DNA of 64,000 bases, taken from the NCBI RefSeq assembly GCF_026210795.1, contig NC_089430.1:5518001-5582000 (forward strand), in the 5' to 3' direction. This DNA is from Rhizophagus irregularis. Taxonomy: Eukaryota; Glomeromycota; Glomeromycetes; Glomerales; Glomeraceae. Position numbers and translations under genes: made by a program. Of the stretch, positions 12,513 to 25,225 are shown one piece after another; the stretch's first letter is position 1, and every line of letters starts with the position of its first letter. Below the pieces are notes generated by a model. The model was not told the DNA's origin. It made no database searches and worked only from the letters and a program-made list of their open reading frames with translations.

Positions 12513-14296
12513 AAGGTTGGTTACCGATGCATAGTCACGTGAAATGTGTAACCATTGATCGAATTTTGAACCTCAATAATTTTATATCTTATAATGGAAA
12601 AAAATTGGTAGATGTATTAATTATTATTTAATGTGATTTAAGATAAAAAATTTCATATCTAACAAACGAATCACTAATTAGCATATCTGTTTTCATTTCT
12701 ATTAATGATAAACAAGATGTTTGAGAAATAATTAAATTAGCTTATTTGATGGAGCTTATGTTACCGAAATGAATTCATTATTTTAGTACATAATATTGAT
12801 GTTGAACAATGCTGCGATTTCAATAATTCCGACGACTTCTAATGGATTCGATTTTCGACTAAATTTGATTTTAGTAGAATTACTTCCAATAGATAATAAT
12901 TTAAGTTGAACGACCAAATGTTACTCTAATGTGACATAGTTTTTATTGTTGCCACCTTTGATCTACAGAACACTTAGGCATGCATCAATTTATTTGATTT
13001 CACTATATATCAAAATAAATTCTTTTTAAGAAATTATTGTTTACTTATTATAATACGTATTTCAAAAAAAAAAGGTCATTGTAAATTTTCCAAATAAGTT
13101 TAGTAATTTTACGCCAAAATTTTACACCATAAAATTAGCCATTTGTAAATCTTTCCAAATAAGTTTAATAGAATGGGTTTACCTGATTTAGGATTTGCAA
13201 TCATAGTAATGCTGGCCGACATTAAATTTGGCCGGAATTTGCACGTGACCAAATTTTTGCAGATCACATCCAAAAATAGATAATAAAATTTACCGAAAAA
13301 GTATAATCAAACCCTTTACTTTTTTTGCAAGTTTACTTAGAAAAAAAATGGAGATTTTAAATATAATAATAAAATCAACTTTATTATAGAACTTAAAATG
13401 GCATTGAGTTATTCATTCAAATTTTCGATAAACTAACCTATCCATTTTTAGATATGATCGGCAAATTGAAGATCCTTCCTTTTTTCAACAATCCAGGCGA
13501 AATTACGTAATTCTCGCCCTGATGAAATAATAGTAAATATGTGCCGAACTACAAATTTTCATCAAGTATATTATTGCACAAGTACAGTATATTGCCCGGA
13601 AATAAGTCACCAGTCACCTACAAAGTATTATGATTATTGCGCAAATATTCCCCTATGTAAACTTTTTTTTATTATTTATTAACTTATCTTTTGTGATTAA
13701 GTAAATGATCCTCAAATTCAATTGCAGCCACTATTGTTATAATTAAGATTTAATAAACTTTGTTTTTTAATAAAATTATTTGTCATAATGTATATTGTAT
13801 TATTATATACTGTAAGTTAAGGAAAATATTTATTATCTATTAATTGTAATAAATTATTAAACTAAAGAACAAATTATGATCTTGAAATTTGGTTATGATT
13901 AAAAGTTTTAAATCTTCAAGTAATTTTTTTTTCTAAAAAAATTTAGATCGGATTTAAAAAATTGGTAAAAATAATCTGCAAAATGACCGACAAGCCAGTT
14001 AAGTCTTGCACAACGTGCTAATTATTTCTCTGGTTTTTATGATAGATAAATAAAATAAATAAAAATACAACCTAATTATAATTTTACTAACTGAATAATC
14101 TGACATTTGATTTGTTAATATTATTTGATCAACACAGAGTTATGATTAATCAATAATGAAACTTTATATGAGTAACTGCGTATCTTTTCCATTTGTGTCA
14201 TCATATATTTTTTTTTATTCCGGAGTTAAAGTTTTACTTCCACAAAGTTTATCTGTTATAGTAAAACGCGTATATTAATTTTCACCAAAAAAAAAA
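12513..14296. other. Shared upstream region of gene A (-) and BTB-TLDc gene (+)
   Basis: No gene seen. From about 12528 to 13300 the sequence matches 48320-49330 upstream of gene B in the same relative order: a TCACGTG motif, a conserved GCATGCATCAAT-like patch near 12977, and a GGCCGGAATTTGC motif near 13230. CACGTG occurs at 12536 and 13242. The rest, 13300-14296, is A+T-rich with no feature I can support. Confidence 0.5.
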
Positions 14297-15823
14297 ATGA
14301 CAACAACTTTTTATCCTAGTCTTTCAAATGACTTTTCCTTAATATTAAATGATAGTGATGATTTTAATGTCATTATTCAAGTTGGTGAAAACCAAAATAT
14401 GAAAGAATTCCAAGCACACTCAACAATTTTACGTGCTCGTTCTCCTTATTTTAAAAGTGCTTTATCAACTAGATGGGTTACAAAGAAGAATAATATAATT
14501 ATGTTTTATAAACCAAATATCACTCCAATAGTTTTCGAGATGATTTTAAAGTAAGTTACTGTATATATCTTTAAGGTTTTTTTAAAATTAAGTTGATTCC
14601 TAAATTTCGTAATTTCTCTTTTTTTTAAAAGATATATTTATACAGGTGTGCTTGATTTATCAGAACAGTTATGTGAAGATATTCTTGGACTTTTAGCAGC
14701 ATCTGACGAATTACTTCTTGAAGAATTAGTAGAATATTTACAAGATTACTTAATTGGACAAAAAAAAAATTGGGTTCAACAAAATTCCGTTTTGATTCTT
14801 AATAACTTTGCGAGATGCAAGAAATTACAAAATTTTTGTTTTGAAACTATTTGTGAAAATTCTCAGCCATTTATTACCTCAAAAACCTTTTTCTCATTAA
14901 ATAAAGATATTCTCTATAGTTTACTTGAACGAGATGATTTTCAGATTGAAGATGATGTCGCTTGGGATTGTTTAATTAAATGGGGTATTGAACAAACACC
15001 CGGTTTGGGAAATGAAAATAGTGTTAAATCCAATTGGAATGATGAAAATTTTGAGGCATTAAAAAAAACTTTGAATCAATTTATTCCTCTTATTCGATTT
15101 GTAGGAATCTCTCATATTGACTTTTTAAATAAAGTCCAACCTTATAAAGATATTTTTCCTGATAATATTTATAAAGAAATTGAAGATTTTTATTTTAAGG
15201 GTGTTTTACCAAAAATAACAATTTTACCACCTAGAATAGGAATATTTGAATCAAAGATTATCAAGCCAAAACTTGCCAATATAATCGTTAATTGGATTAA
15301 TAAAAAAGATTATCGTACTATAAATGATTCTTATTATAAGTTCAAACTTATTTATCATAATACATATCATAATAGAATTAATAATCATTCATTTAAAAAT
15401 AAATGTAATGGACAAGTAGCAAGTTTAGTTTTGATTAAACCTTTGTTTTCGAATAGAGTCTTTGGTGGGTATAGTTCTGTTGGATTTAACTCAATAGGAG
15501 ATAATAATTTTATATTAAAAGATGATGATGATGAGTATTATTATTCATCAGATAACTTTATTTTCTCATTTAAAAATGGCGAGGATACTCAAAATATGAA
15601 AATAAGTCGTGTATTAAATCATTCTAAAGCTATATTGGATGAATATAATTGTGGATTTAATTTCGGTGGTTCATTATATATGAAAAATGGTAATTTATGT
15701 GTTAATAATAAGTGTGGTAATTATAAATATAATTTAGATGGTAATGGAAATTATACGATTAAGGAAATTGAAACATTTATTGTAGATAAACAGTTCATTC
15801 ACTTATCGTTATTGAATCAATAA
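14297..15823 (+). CDS. BTB-BACK-TLDc protein
   Basis: Two exons, 14297-14550 and 14632-15823, joined at a phase-2 GTAAGT...AG intron, give 481 aa. The junction rebuilds the BTB motif ILKYIYTGVLDL, which supports the splice. The BTB/POZ domain spans about residues 20-105 (DDFNVIIQVGE, FQAHSTILRARSPYF) and a BACK region about 130-210. A TLDc domain runs from about 291 to the end (SLVLIKPLFSNRVFGGYSS, and FNFGGSLYM near the C-terminus). BTB-BACK proteins usually act as Cullin-3 substrate adaptors; TLDc domains are linked to oxidative-stress response and V-ATPase regulation. The combination is greatly expanded in Rhizophagus. Start at 14297 follows a poly-A leader. The segment AILDEYNCG is the usual TLDc core. 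Looks complete. Confidence 0.88.
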
Positions 15824-16523
15824 TAATATTATAACAATGCAATGAAAATTGTAAATTGTAATTTATCTGCAGTAATCTCAAATTAGAAAAGTTCGCGATT
15901 ATTATTAATATTATTATTATTAATAATCAAAAAAATTAATTTTAAAAAGGAATGGCTGCATGTAACAAGTATGTAACAGATAGTGTGGATTTCGCTACTA
16001 AAATCGAGAAAATTTTATAAAATAATTTTTCCATTTATACTATGATTTGCTCAGTATATGTTAAAAAAATATTAAATTGATAGTCATAGAAAAGAAATGA
16101 AAGCTATTGTACAAGTTAAACAACCAATGATTTTGCGTAGAAAACTGACGCTAATAATCTTATTATATCTTCCGCTTGTTTGAAATAATATCCTCTTTTT
16201 TTAATATTGTATATAAGATTATGTCAGTAAAAATATTGTTCCCATAATATAATCAATAATTAATTTTTGATAATGTTGATAAATCCTAATAGTTTTATAT
16301 TGATTTCACATATTATTTTAAACTGAATAAAATCTAAAAAAAAATTTGTACTGTATTTATTTGTTTCAATATCATGAAAAATACTGCGGAAATCATCTAT
16401 TTAATTTTTTACGAATAGAAAAATATTTTTACAAAATTTCAAAATTGTTATGTTATAATGTTTATAACTATACATAATGATAAATTGTCACGTTAGTATT
16501 TATATTCTATGAAAATTCTTATA
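15824..16523. other. Gene-less AT-rich spacer
   Basis: 3' flank of the BTB-TLDc gene. Only A+T-rich sequence and a short ATT/AAT repeat near 15900-15928 are seen. Confidence 0.5.
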
Positions 16524-16531
16524 GTGGAAGT

Positions 16532-16955
16532 TAGGGATGGCAACGGTCACGGTCATTAACCGGTTATGACCGGTCATGACCGTGACCGATATCGGTCGGT
16601 CAAAGACCTCTGACCGACCGTTTGACCGACCGGTTTGACCGACCGGTTAACCGACCGTTTGACCGACCGTTTAACCGATCCTGAAAACGTTTGCGAAACG
16701 TAATTTAATAAAAAAAATGTTTCGCAAACGTTTTTTTAATTATTTTAATAGAAAACGTTGCGAAAACGTTTTTTATTAAGTATTTCAATTAAATTACGTT
16801 TCGCAAACGTTTTCAGGATTGGTTAACCAGTCGGTCAAACGGTCGGTTAACCGGTCGGTCAGACCGGTCGGTCAAACGGTCGGTCGGTCGGTCAAAGGTT
16901 CTTGACCGGTTATGACCGACCGATGACCGACCATGACCGACCGTTGCCATCCCTA
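16532..16955. mobile_element. hAT-type MITE with 8-bp target duplication
   Basis: A 424-bp element begins TAGGGATGGCAAC and ends with its inverse GTTGCCATCCCTA. It is flanked by identical 8-bp duplications GTGGAAGT at 16524-16531 and 16956-16963. The arms are arrays of GACCGACCGGTT-like subterminal repeats. The centre contains long inverted copies of a motif around CGTTTGCGAAACG, so the whole element can fold into a hairpin. The 8-bp duplication and TAGGG ends fit the hAT superfamily. There is no transposase gene, so it is non-autonomous. Confidence 0.85.
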
Positions 16956-16963
16956 GTGGAAGT

Positions 16964-17949
16964 ACTTGAGTAATTACTTTTTCTAAGTTTATATATTTGA
17001 ACTTTTCTACGAAGAGAAACATTCTCATACGAATTATTACTGCGCATGCGCCATTCATAACGATTTCTGAAGTCAATCGAATGCGAACTTGTGATTTTTT
17101 TTTCATTAATTGCGTTGATTTATTACGTTGATTTATTATATTGTTAAAATTATTAATTATTATTCAAATAGAAAGAATAAAAAAATTTGAAACAAAATAA
17201 TTTGTTCAACAAATTGTTTGTCGAACCAATTTAGGTATGACCGAGACTCGAATTAAATTTTATAATTTTATTGTACATCGTCTTATTAACAATACACGAA
17301 TATCAAACATAATAATACGGCAACATAGTAAAGAACATCTAAAAAAAGAAATTTTATAAAAAGGTTCGGATAACAGAATTTTGTAATGGTATTGCGCTAT
17401 AAAAAGTTTCAACAAAGAATGTATTTATATTACAACAATCAAATATTCAACCAAAGAATAATGTATTCCTTGTTAAATTGTTGTATTAAATTAATTGTCA
17501 AGAACTACTATTTTTTAGTCTATTTTTGGATTAATTTGATATAATTCAAAAAAAAAATTTTAAAAGCCTATATTCTTTATAAAATTACCATTTATCATTG
17601 AGAAAAAACCTGAAAATAAATTTCCTCAAAATAAATTTCTCATTATTAAATTATTGTGGCTGAGGTCCAATTTTTTAAGCAAAAAGAACATATAAATTAA
17701 AATTGGCAAAAAATTTGCATGCATTGCAACGCATGTGGAGCATATGGAATATAGCGTAACGCCGTAACGATCGAAAAAGGATGGTTTTCTGCGGATAATG
17801 ATATCATATTATAAATTTTAGGTTATATAAAGATTTCAAAAATTATTATTATACTTCGAAGAAAAAAAAGAAAAAAGAAAAAAAAAGAATTTTTTATAAG
17901 GATAGAAAATGATCAACCGATGAAGAAAATTTTTTAAAAAATAGTTTAT
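16964..17949. other. Gene-less AT-rich spacer
   Basis: No gene seen. Ordinary A+T-rich sequence with a purine-rich run near 17862-17892. Confidence 0.5.
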
Positions 17950-18740
17950 TAATAAAAGGTTTTTATCATAAAATCATTGAAATTAATACATTTTAATAAT
18001 TTTGAAACCATTCTAAATGAATGGATAAATAATAAATTTGAAAATGATTATAAAAATCCAAAAATTATTTTAAAAATAATGAAAAATGATCATGAAAAAA
18101 GTAAAATTTGGTTCTCAAGTTTAATTGGTTTAGGTTGTGATATTAATAAAAAACTAACTTTAGACTTTTACCTTTTGGCTATTAATAATGAGATTGAAAT
18201 TGATAAATTATACCGAAGTTTCAGATAGTTTTGGTATAATTATATATGAAGTAATTTCTGGATTACCTCATATCAGCCATGATCAATATTTGGCAATAAA
18301 AATTTTTCAAGGACTTAGACTAAGGTTTAAGATTAAAGTACTCAATTTATTGTTAATTTGCTTAGATACAAACCCATTAAATCGACAAACAGCAAAAGAA
18401 ATTTATAAAATTTTTGACCTATGGAGTTTATAAACAGGATTACGAGAACAAATTAGAAAAACGGTCGGAATAAACAACAATTGATCAAATAATAGAATAC
18501 CTTAGGATTATCGGATTATACTATAAAATACATTCGGAAGCCGTTTATGAAAGTCATTAACTGAGAAATTCTGATGATTATTATGAACGAAATGATAATA
18601 TAATTAGACATTAATTAACACGAAATTGCCAGGTATTAATTAAGCACTTTTAATATTATAATTTATAATAATCATACTAATAATTAAATTTTAATTTATT
18701 AAACAGAATATTTACAAATTAATATTTCTTAATTAATAAT
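17950..18740 (+). pseudogene. Chimeric relic: Sel1-type linker joined to kinase C-lobe
   Basis: The 5' part (about 17977-18225) reads HFNNFETILNEWINNKF...WFSSLIGLGCDINKK...FYLLAINN, the sequence usually found before Sel1 repeats in Rhizophagus proteins. It then runs, with a frame change near 18215, into SFGIIIYEVISGLP and LNRQTAKEIY, the C-terminal part of a kinase C-lobe. Stops follow from 18431, but decayed matches continue to the kinase tail, including a GCCAGGTATTAATTAA donor-like site near 18629 and a decayed microexon near 18705-18735. The HRD and DMG parts are missing. It is best read as a deletion joining two family members; no function is expected. Confidence 0.7.
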
Positions 18741-20394
18741 AATTAAAATGGTTATATAATATCTTTAATTTATTTTTCTTTCATACTTGAATGTTAAAAT
18801 AGCGAATATTATGCAAAGAAAAATCTTAGAATAAAATTATAATTTTCTATTAGGCTATTCCCAAATATTTTTTATTGGCAAATTTGTTGTTAAATCAAAA
18901 GTTAAATGAGTAAATATACCAAAAAAGCCGTATTTACAAATAGAAGAAAAACTATAAATTATTATATTTTATTGCTAGAATTTCTTAATTTACAGAGTGT
19001 TCATACACATATCACGTGACTTTATAAAATAATTTATGTAAAAAATTTTTTAATAAATATAATTTTAATTTTAAATGAAACATATGATATGTGTATTTTG
19101 TTCTGCGAGTTTACTTAAAGCGTCAAAGTCGGTTTAAATGATCTGGTTTTTCGTTAATTTAACTGTTAATGCGATTTATAACTGCCCAACATTAAATGAT
19201 CAGCATAGAAAATTTACTTTTTGTGTTTGAAACACCCCGAAATCGATAAATACACGTTCATGCTAGTATATTATAAACTAGTATTTTAAGTTAATAAATA
19301 AAATCATGTGTTAATTGTGTTACATGATCAATAAAATTTCAATCTTTTCACGAATGAGTATTTCTTTTATTATTATTAATCTTACCATCAACGTCAGTAT
19401 ATCATCGAGTTGACCAAGGCTGATAAATTCTTTTTTGAAGTAAAAAAGATAAAATTCACATAGAAATCTAAAATTAATGATGTTTGTTTTATTTTATTCT
19501 ATTTATTTATTTATTATTTTTTTTTCCTTTTTTTTTATGACGTTAATTAGATGAAGGCGAAGTGGATATCAGGGCTTTTTAGGAGGTTCTGTTTTTTTTT
19601 TAATCTAGTTTTTTTTTGGTCAGCCTGCTGTGAGTCATGTATACACACGAACCATGACTTAAATTACTATGTCATCAATTTTTTATTGATATATTATGAG
19701 TAGGTGATAGGGATGGAAAAAGCTCCAAATGGAGTGATTTTCGAGGGCAGAACAGCTCAAGTGGAACGAACGGCTTGACGACTCTGAAAGCTAAGCCGGT
19801 CACGTGACGTTATAGAAATTCCAAAAAAGGAAATTTTGCACAGATCATATAATTCCGGCCGGAATTATGAATAACAGAACTGGTTTCTAAACTCTGCTCC
19901 AAACCAGTTTTTGGAGTCAGTTCCACAAATTTGGTTCAGTTCAACTCGTTCCGGTTCGTGGAACTGAAACCGAACCGGTGCAAAATATTCATATGTCAAT
20001 TCATTGGTAATTTTTTTTTGATACCCAATTTTCATGCTTAACATATTTTAATACATAATATTTATTCTAAAGTTTTAAATAGTTTCAGTTACTTTTTACA
20101 ATGGTTTTCACATAATTTTTTACTTTTATTTAACGTCACCCATTTTCTAATTAAATCAAGGAGATGAATATGATTGGCTCTTTTTCAAAATGATCGCCAG
20201 AAGTGATACCATTACACCGCATTTCTTTTGTTATCCGGATTTAGTTTTGTTTTACTAATATTGCATTATATATAATTAGTTCTTATGCTGAGATAAAAAT
20301 TTTTTTTCTTACTCCACTTTTTTTTTATTAGTATTTATTATTAATTACTTATTTTACTTTTAATCAATTCTTATTGAATTTCAAATGAGTCAAA
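18741..20394. other. Upstream region of gene C with one-ended MITE-like sequence
   Basis: No gene seen. A TAGGGATGG end at 19708, the same as the hAT MITE ends elsewhere, is followed to about 19985 by inverted subterminal motifs around GGAACTGAAACCGAACCGG. No matching right end was found, so this is a truncated or degraded element at best. CACGTG occurs at 19013 and 19801. Pyrimidine-rich tracts lie at 19490-19620. Confidence 0.4.
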
Positions 20395-23300
20395 ATGATG
20401 AGGAAATTATTATTGTCATTTCGTAATGACAAATGTGAAAGTTGCGGAAATGATCATTGTTATGTAAAACATTTTCAGAAAAATTTTATAAGTTGGACCA
20501 GTGGCAATGATAATATTGATAAATTTATTCAAGATACTCAGCTATCAGCTCATAATGATGTAAGGAGAGTATTAGAATGGATACCTTATGATAAATTTCA
20601 CAATATCAAACGTATTGCAAAAGGTGAATTTGGAAAAATATATATAGCAAATTGGATTGATGGACGTATAGATAAATGGGATTTTGAAAATCAAAATTGG
20701 AAAAGAGATAATCATAATATGTTTGTAAATTTGAAGAGTTTAAATACTCCAAATAATCTTACATTAGAATTTATAAATAAGGTAGAATAAAACTTATTAA
20801 CTTATTAACAAGATTATAAGTATTTTATTTTTCTAACCGAACATATTATTACATTTGTAGATTAAAATAGATCATGAATTTTATGGAATAACTCGGGATC
20901 CAAAAAAAAAAAATTATATGATGGTTTTGATTGATATATGTGGAGAGTGTAGTAAAATATGTAATTCAATACATTTTCAACAAAATTTCAAGAATTGGGC
21001 TAGTGATAATGATGATGTTGATAAATTTATTCAAGATACTCAGCTATCAGCTCATTATAATGTGAAGAAAGCATTAGAATGGATACCTTATAATGGATTT
21101 TACAATATCAAATATATTGCAAAAGATGAATTTGGCGAAATATATGAGGCAAATTGGATTGATGGAAATATACATTATTGGGATTATGTAAATCAAAATT
21201 GGAAAAGATATAATCATAATATGTTTGTAAATTTGAAAAGTTTAAATATTCCAGAAAATCTTACATTAGAATTTATAAATAAGGTATGATAAACTTATAA
21301 CTTGTTAACAAGATTATAAGTATTTTATTTTTCTAACATATTATTACATTTGTAGATTAAAATAGATCATGAATTTTATGGAATAACTCAGAACCCAGAA
21401 ACAAAAAATTACATGATGGTTTTGAATAATATATGTGAAAAGTGTGATGAAGTATGTAATTCAATATATTTTCAACGAAATTTCAAAAATTGGACTAGTG
21501 ATAATGATGATATTGATAAATTTATTCAAGATACTCAGCTATCAGCTCATTATGATGTAAAGAAAGCATTAGAATGGATACCTTATGATAAATTTCACAA
21601 TATCAAACATATTGCAAAAGATGAATTTGGCGAAATATATATAGCAAATTTGATTGATGGAAATATAAGTTATTGGAGTTATTGGGATTATGCAAATCAA
21701 AATTGGAAAAGAACTAATCATAATATGTTTGTAAATTTGAAAAGTTTAAATACTCCAGAAAATCTTACATTAGAATTTATAAATAAGGTATGATAAACTT
21801 ATTAACTTATTAGCAAGATTATAAGTATTTTTTTTCTAACATTATTGTTACATTTGTAGATTAAAATAGATCATGAATTTTACGGAATAACTTGGGATCC
21901 AAAAAAAAAAAATTATATGATGGTTTTGAATAATATATGTGAAGAGTGTAATAAAATATGTAATTCAATATATTTTCAACGAAATTTCAAAAATTGGACT
22001 AGTGATAATGATGATATTGATAAATTTATTCAAGATACTCAGTTATCAGCTCATAATTATGTAAAGAAAGCATTAGAATGGATACCTTATGATAAATTTC
22101 ACAATATCAATCATATTGCAAAAGGCGAATTTGGCGAAATATATATAGCAAGTTGGATTGATGGAAATATGAGTTATTGGGATCATGCAAATCAAAATTG
22201 GAAAAGAGATAATCGTAATATGTTTGTAAACTTGATGAGTTTAAATACTCCAGAAAATCTTACATTAGAATTTATAAATAGGGTATGAAAAACTTATTAA
22301 CTTATTAACAATATTATAAGTATTTTTTTTTTCTAACATATTATTACATTTGTAGATTAAAATAGATCATGAATTTTATGGAATAACTCGGAATCTAGAA
22401 AAAAATAATTATATGATGGTTTTGAATAATATATGTGAAGAGTATAAAGAGTGTAATAAAATATGTAATTCAATATATTTTCAACGAAATTTCAAAAATT
22501 GGACTAGCGATAATGATGATATTGATAAATTTATTCAAGATACTCAGTTATCAACTCATAATGATATAAATAAAGCATTAGAATGGATACCTTATGATAA
22601 ATTTCACAATATCAAACGTATTGCAAAAGGTGAATTTGGAAAAATATATATAGCAAATTGGATTGATGGACGTATAGATAAATGGGATTTTGAAAATCAA
22701 AATTGGAAAAGAGATAATCATAATATGTTTGTAAATTTGAAGAGTTTAAATACTCCAAATAATCTTACATTAGAATTTATAAATAAGGTATAATAAACTT
22801 ATTAACTTATTAACAAGATTATAAGTATTTTATTTTTCTAACTGAACATATTATTACATTTGTAGATTAAAATAGATCATGAATTTTATGGAATAACTCG
22901 GGATCCAAAAAAAAAAAATTATATGATGGTTTTGATTGATATATGTGGAGAGTGTAGTAAAATATGTAATTCAATACATTTTCAACAAAATTTCAAGAAT
23001 TGGGCTAGTGATAATGATGATATTGATAAATTTATTCAAGATACTCAGTTATCAGCTCATAATGATATAAATAAAGCATTAGAATGGATACCTTATGATA
23101 AATTTCACAATATCAAACGTATTGCAAAAGGTGAATTTGGAAAAATATATATAGCAAATTGGATTGATGGACGTATAGATAAATGGGATTTTGAAAATCA
23201 AAATTGGAAAAGAGATAATCATAATATGTTTGTAAATTTGAAGAGTTTAAATACTCCAAATAATCTTACATTAGAATTTATAAATAAGGTATAATAAACT

Positions 23301-25225
23301 TATTAACTTATTAATAAGATTATGAGTATTTTATTTTTCTAACTGAACATATTATTACATTTGTAGATTAAAATAGATCATGAATTTTATGGAATAACCC
23401 GGGATCCCAAAAAAAAAAATTATATGATGGTTTTGAATAATATATGTGAAGAGTGTAATAAAATATGTAATTCAATATATTTTCAACGAAATTTCGAAAA
23501 TTGGACTAGCGATAATGGTGATATTGATAAATTTATTCAAGATACTCAGCTATCAGCTCATAATGATGTAAATAAAGCATTAGAATGGATACCTGATGAT
23601 AAATTTCACAATATTAAACATATTGCAAAAGATGAATTTGGCGAAACATATATAGCAAATTGGATTGATGGAAATTTAAGTTATCGGAGTTATTGGGATC
23701 ATGCAAATCAAAATTGGAAAAGAGATAATCGTAATATGTTTGTAAATTTGAAAAGTTTAAATACTCCAGAAACTTTTACATTAGAATTTATAAATAATGT
23801 ATGATAAAATTTTTGACTTATTAACAAGATTATAAGTATTTTATTTTTCTAACATATTATTACATTTGTAGATTAAAATAGATCATGAATTTTATGGAAT
23901 AACTTGGGATCCAAAAAAAAAAAATTATATGATGGTTTTGAATAATATATGTGAAGAGTGTCATAAAATATGTAATTCAATATATTTTCAACGAAATTTC
24001 AAAAATTGGACTAGTGATAATGATGATATTGATAAATTTATTCAGAATACTCAGCTATCAGCTCATAATGATGTAAAGAATGCATTAGAATGGATACCTT
24101 ATGATAAATTTCACAATATCAATCATATTGCAAAAGATGAAGTTGGCGAAATATATATAACAAATTGGATTGATGGAAATATGCATTATTGGAATTATGT
24201 AAATCAAAATTGGAAAAGAAAGAATCATAATATGTTCGTGAATTTGAAGAGTTTAAATACCACAGAAAATCTTACATTAGAATTTATAAATAAGGTATGA
24301 TAAACTTATTAACTTATTAACAAGTTAAGTATTTTATTTTTCTAACATATTATTACATTTGTAGATTAGAATAGATCATGAATTTTATGGAATAACTTGG
24401 GACCCAAAAAAAAAAATTTATATGATGGTTTTGATTGATAATAAGTGTAAAAAATGCAATTATGCATGTAATGCAATACATTTTCAACGAAATTTTGAAA
24501 GTTGGACTAGTGGTAATAAAGATGTTGATAAATTTATTCAAGATGCTCAATTATCAGTTCATAAAGATGATGAAATATCACACGTACTAGAATGGATACC
24601 TTACGATAGATTTTATGGTATTAAATATATTGTAGAAAATAATATATACAAAGCAAATTGGATTGATGGATGTATAGATAAGTTGGATGATGAAAACCAT
24701 AAATTGAAAAGGTGTAATCAAAATATGTTTGTAACTTTGAAAAATTTGAATAATTCAAATAATGTCACATCAGAATTTATGAACAAGGTAATAAATATAT
24801 GCTATTATTTAATAAAATTCATTTTTACTAATATATTATATTTTTAGATTAAAATAGATCATGTGTTTTATGGAATAACTCAGGATGCGGAAACAAAAAG
24901 TTATATGATGGTATTGGAAGATATATGTGAAAAATGTAATTATGTGTGCAATGCAATAAATTTTCAAAGAAATTTCAACAATTGGACTAGTGGTAATAAT
25001 GATATTGACAAGTTTATTCAAGATACTCAGCTATCAGCACATTATAATACTGAAGCATTAGAATGGATACCTTATGATAAATTCCATGATATCAAATATA
25101 TTGCAAAAGGTGGACATGGTAAAGTATATAAAGCAGTTTGGGTCGATGGAAAATATCAAAATATGCTTGTAGCTTTAAAAAGTATAAATAATTCAAAAAA
25201 TATTACATTTGATTTTATGAATGAG
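20395..25225 (+). repeat. Tandem N-lobe exon array of gene C with a four-unit higher-order repeat
   Basis: Ten units of ~500 bp. Units 1-4 pair with units 5-8 at about 2.0 kb spacing. Unit 1 and unit 5 end in the same residues. Units 2 and 6 share the MMVLIDICGECSKIC head. Units 3 and 7 share the extra SYW insertion. Units 4 and 8 share NINHIAK. The intron between units 1 and 2 is almost identical to that between 5 and 6. Unit 9 is different: its KCKKCNYACNAIHF head and DDEISH linker are of the gene A/B type. Confidence 0.8.

Noticed and set aside
16813-17106. 97-aa minus-strand frame rich in Arg, Asp and Pro
   Set aside because: It is a read-through of the MITE's GACCGACC repeats plus flank, not a gene.
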